DNA from: Pestalotiopsis fici W106-1
Lineage: Eukaryota; Ascomycota; Sordariomycetes; Amphisphaeriales; Sporocadaceae
Direction of reading: 5' to 3'
Length of the DNA stretch: 64,000 nucleotides
NCBI RefSeq assembly: GCF_000516985.1
Contig: NW_006917091.1
Coordinates: 430,285-494,284 of the forward strand
Shown one piece after another: positions 61,936-64,000 of this stretch (positions are counted from its first letter, which is position 1; each line of letters starts with the position of its first letter). The notes under the pieces are model-generated. The model was not told where the DNA came from and did not search any database. It saw only the letters and a program-made list of their open reading frames with translations. A program made the translations under genes and the position numbers.

Positions 61936-62778
61936 GGGTTCTCACTTGGCAATCATCAATATTGATTAGGATTATGAACCTAAAGGAAGAAAAAACACCA
62001 AAGAAACAAGTACTGCTGGGCTTGGAGTCATGTGATTTGTCTTCTGATCGATGTTGACGGGTACCTGGATTTCGGCGCGTGCCGAGGGCTTGGTGCTAAA
62101 TTTGACGCGTGTGGCGCCAAGAGTTTCTTTGTGACGCCGCTCGTTGAAGGAAGCGAACACATGTCATTCTTTCCTCCAAGGATGTCTGCCTGTATGACCC
62201 CCAAACCAAGTTCGCTGTGAGGAAGGAAAAAAAAAAAGGATAAAGACACGACATTGGTGCCAAGCTAACCGCCAAGACTGTAATACATAGATTCAATGCA
62301 AGGCTCTGTGCACGTCAGCATGAGTGTGACGAATGAAGAAACGATCGAGGCTTTCTGTGGCAGCTTTGCCACAGCCACAAGACTTGGTATCGGTAACACA
62401 TCAGCAATTTGCCAATCAACACCTGCTCCTAAGCTGGGTGTGTAGTGCCTGCATGATACCATGCCTTACCACCCGCATTCCGCGTGCTGCTCTTCGAAAG
62501 TTCTTCCCTCAAACGGCGCAGCGGGCGGTTTGGGGGCCGCAGGCAATCAACCCCTCTTGCTCCTAGTTCTATTTCGGGCTCCAGGTCTCACGCGTATTCC
62601 GTGCTGATGTCTTAGGCTCGCTTACTCACACTCATACACAAGTGAATTTTCGTCAGGCAGTGAACACAGGGACATTGTGTCGGCCATTCGACGATTTCCC
62701 TAGTTTCAGACTCTTTCTATCTTATGTATCATATTTCTATATCATAACGCCAAGGGATTCCTTCATCACGACAACAAA
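61936..62778. other. Intergenic stretch between divergent genes
   Basis: About 840 bases, with no recognised coding region. It should hold promoters for the hypothetical protein (minus) and the membrane protein (plus). Confidence 0.45.
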
Positions 62779-64000
62779 ATGGCTAACGTGACTGCCGCCG
62801 GGTTCCTCGACTCGCCGGCTCTTACGCCTCCAGATGGAGTTATACCCAACTTTTCAAATCCACCAAACATGAATGATTATGCATTTGCGACCCTTTGGAT
62901 ATGTGCGTCTCTTTCCAGCATCGTGGTTGCTCTTCGCATTTACACACGATTCTTCCTCCTCAAGAGTCCACATCTTGGAGACTGTATGTATCCATGATTT
63001 GTCGAAATGCAATCACGCTAGATCCTAACCGAAACTAGATGTCCTCGTTATAGCTTGGGTTCGTATCAAGCACAACTGCCTTAAAGGGCACGGCACTAAG
63101 TATAGAAAACCAGGCGTTATATCTAACAGAAATCGGCTTTATCTACAAAGTAGGTGAGAAACCTGGCCTTTTTGTTCACCAGTGGGATATACGAGTCCGC
63201 GATCTCCCGGATTTCTTGCATGTAGGTTCACACCCTCTCATGGCAACCAGCTCTGGCGCATCAGTTGTACTGAGTTCACGTACCAGTTATCCTTCCTGGC
63301 CACCGAGCTATTCATTGCATTTTCTTCAATGATTAAAACGGCAATCTGCTTGGAATGGCTTCATCTATTCTGCCCTACAGGGCATCACAACTTTGTGTTC
63401 TGGGCCAGCTGGCTCGTATTATGGGTTAATGCGATCCTTTGTGTCATCACCACGATTTTGGATAACATTGCCTGCACCCCGTATGAGCGGAAGTGGAACA
63501 TACTCTTGCCTGGCTCATGCAACCGTATTGACACCCCAACACTCTTCATGATTAACGGCACTTTCAACCTAGTTATCGATGTCGCCATCTTTATTATACC
63601 GCAGAAGACCATTTGGTCGCTGAATCTGCCCGCCAGAATGAAGTTGGGCACCTCCACTGTGTTTGCTATCGGTTTGTTCGCATGCGGCGCCGCAGCCGGC
63701 CGCCTAATCATGACTATCAAGACCGCCACTTCCAAGCCTGTGGGCGACATTACGTATAGCTTTTCTCCAGTTGTTGTCTGTGGTCTCGTCGAAGGCCTCT
63801 GCGGAATCCTGGTATTATGCTTGCCAGCGCTTCCCAAGCTCTTTGGTGCCATGAACGCTGCCCAGATAATCGTCTCAATCAGGTCGTGGTCACCCATCAC
63901 GCGCCTGCAACGCAGCAAGGAGGACCCGCAGACATTGTGGCCCAGCTCCCATGAGTTCCAGCACATAAACAGACCTGGCTCGCAATCGCCCTCCAAGGAA
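62779..64000 (+). CDS. Fungal rhodopsin-like (SAT4/PTH11-type) integral membrane protein, runs off the right edge
   Basis: Multi-exon membrane protein. Exon 1 (62779-62983) encodes an N-terminal tail and TM1 (LWICASLSSIVVALRIYTRFF), ending GD; exon 2 starts at 63039 with YVLVIAW. A further exon encodes the HQWDIRVRDLPDF loop typical of the fungal rhodopsin-domain family, ending at a donor near 63221. The last exon starts near 63286 (LSFLATELFIAF) and stays open to the edge, with at least four more hydrophobic segments (WASWLVLWVNAILC, LFMINGTFNLVIDVAIFIIP, VFAIGLFACGAAAGRLI, VVCGLVEGLCGILVLCLP). The splice between exons 2 and 3 is approximate. The C-terminal tail continues beyond the window. 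Members are found both as candidate receptors and in secondary-metabolite clusters; function is unknown. Confidence 0.82.

Overview
The window looks like filamentous ascomycete DNA, most likely from a hypocrealean Sordariomycete. Genes carry short GT-AG introns of about 50-110 bp. The gene set includes a highly reducing polyketide synthase, a multimodular NRPS, a 2EXR protein, an ech42-type GH18 chitinase, a deuterolysin-type protease, a LITAF protein and a fungal rhodopsin-like membrane protein. The species call is inference from gene content.

Region 1 (1-28.7 kb) is a lipopeptide-type biosynthetic cluster. A highly reducing PKS (minus strand, cut by the left edge; KS, AT and DH visible) faces a cytochrome P450 across a ~0.9 kb intergenic region. 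Next come an alpha/beta-hydrolase and a ~6,130-residue NRPS. The NRPS reads T-(C-A-T)x5-CT: a starter thiolation domain with no A domain, five complete C-A-T modules, no epimerase domain, and a terminal condensation domain of the SHxxYDG type linked to macrocyclisation in fungi. The simplest model is that the PKS makes an acyl chain, the chain is loaded on the first T domain, five building blocks are added, and the CT domain closes the ring. The fifth A domain lacks the Asp that binds the alpha-amino group. Directly upstream of the NRPS is a broken remnant that resembles the C-terminal part of an acyl-AMP ligase.

Region 2 (29-32.4 kb) holds two divergently transcribed bHLH regulators, both with the Tyr-containing basic region typical of SREBP-like proteins. 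They are candidate cluster regulators.

Region 3 (32.4-42 kb) is a gene graveyard: a decayed ABC half-transporter, a decayed ACC-synthase-like aminotransferase, a truncated methyltransferase running into the C-terminal half of a GliT-like oxidoreductase without its CxxC cysteines, a class II aldolase scrap, and one of two copies of a dispersed repeat. An intact class III aminotransferase follows at 42-43.4 kb.

Region 4 (43.4-64 kb) is more ordinary: a secreted M35 metalloprotease, a LITAF protein, a MITE-like inverted-repeat element, a Cys-rich copper-type P1B ATPase, a flavin-reductase-like protein with a probable GC-AG intron, a 2EXR protein, a GH18 chitinase, a hypothetical protein, and a membrane protein cut by the right edge. 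Long stretches between these genes show no recognisable coding sequence.
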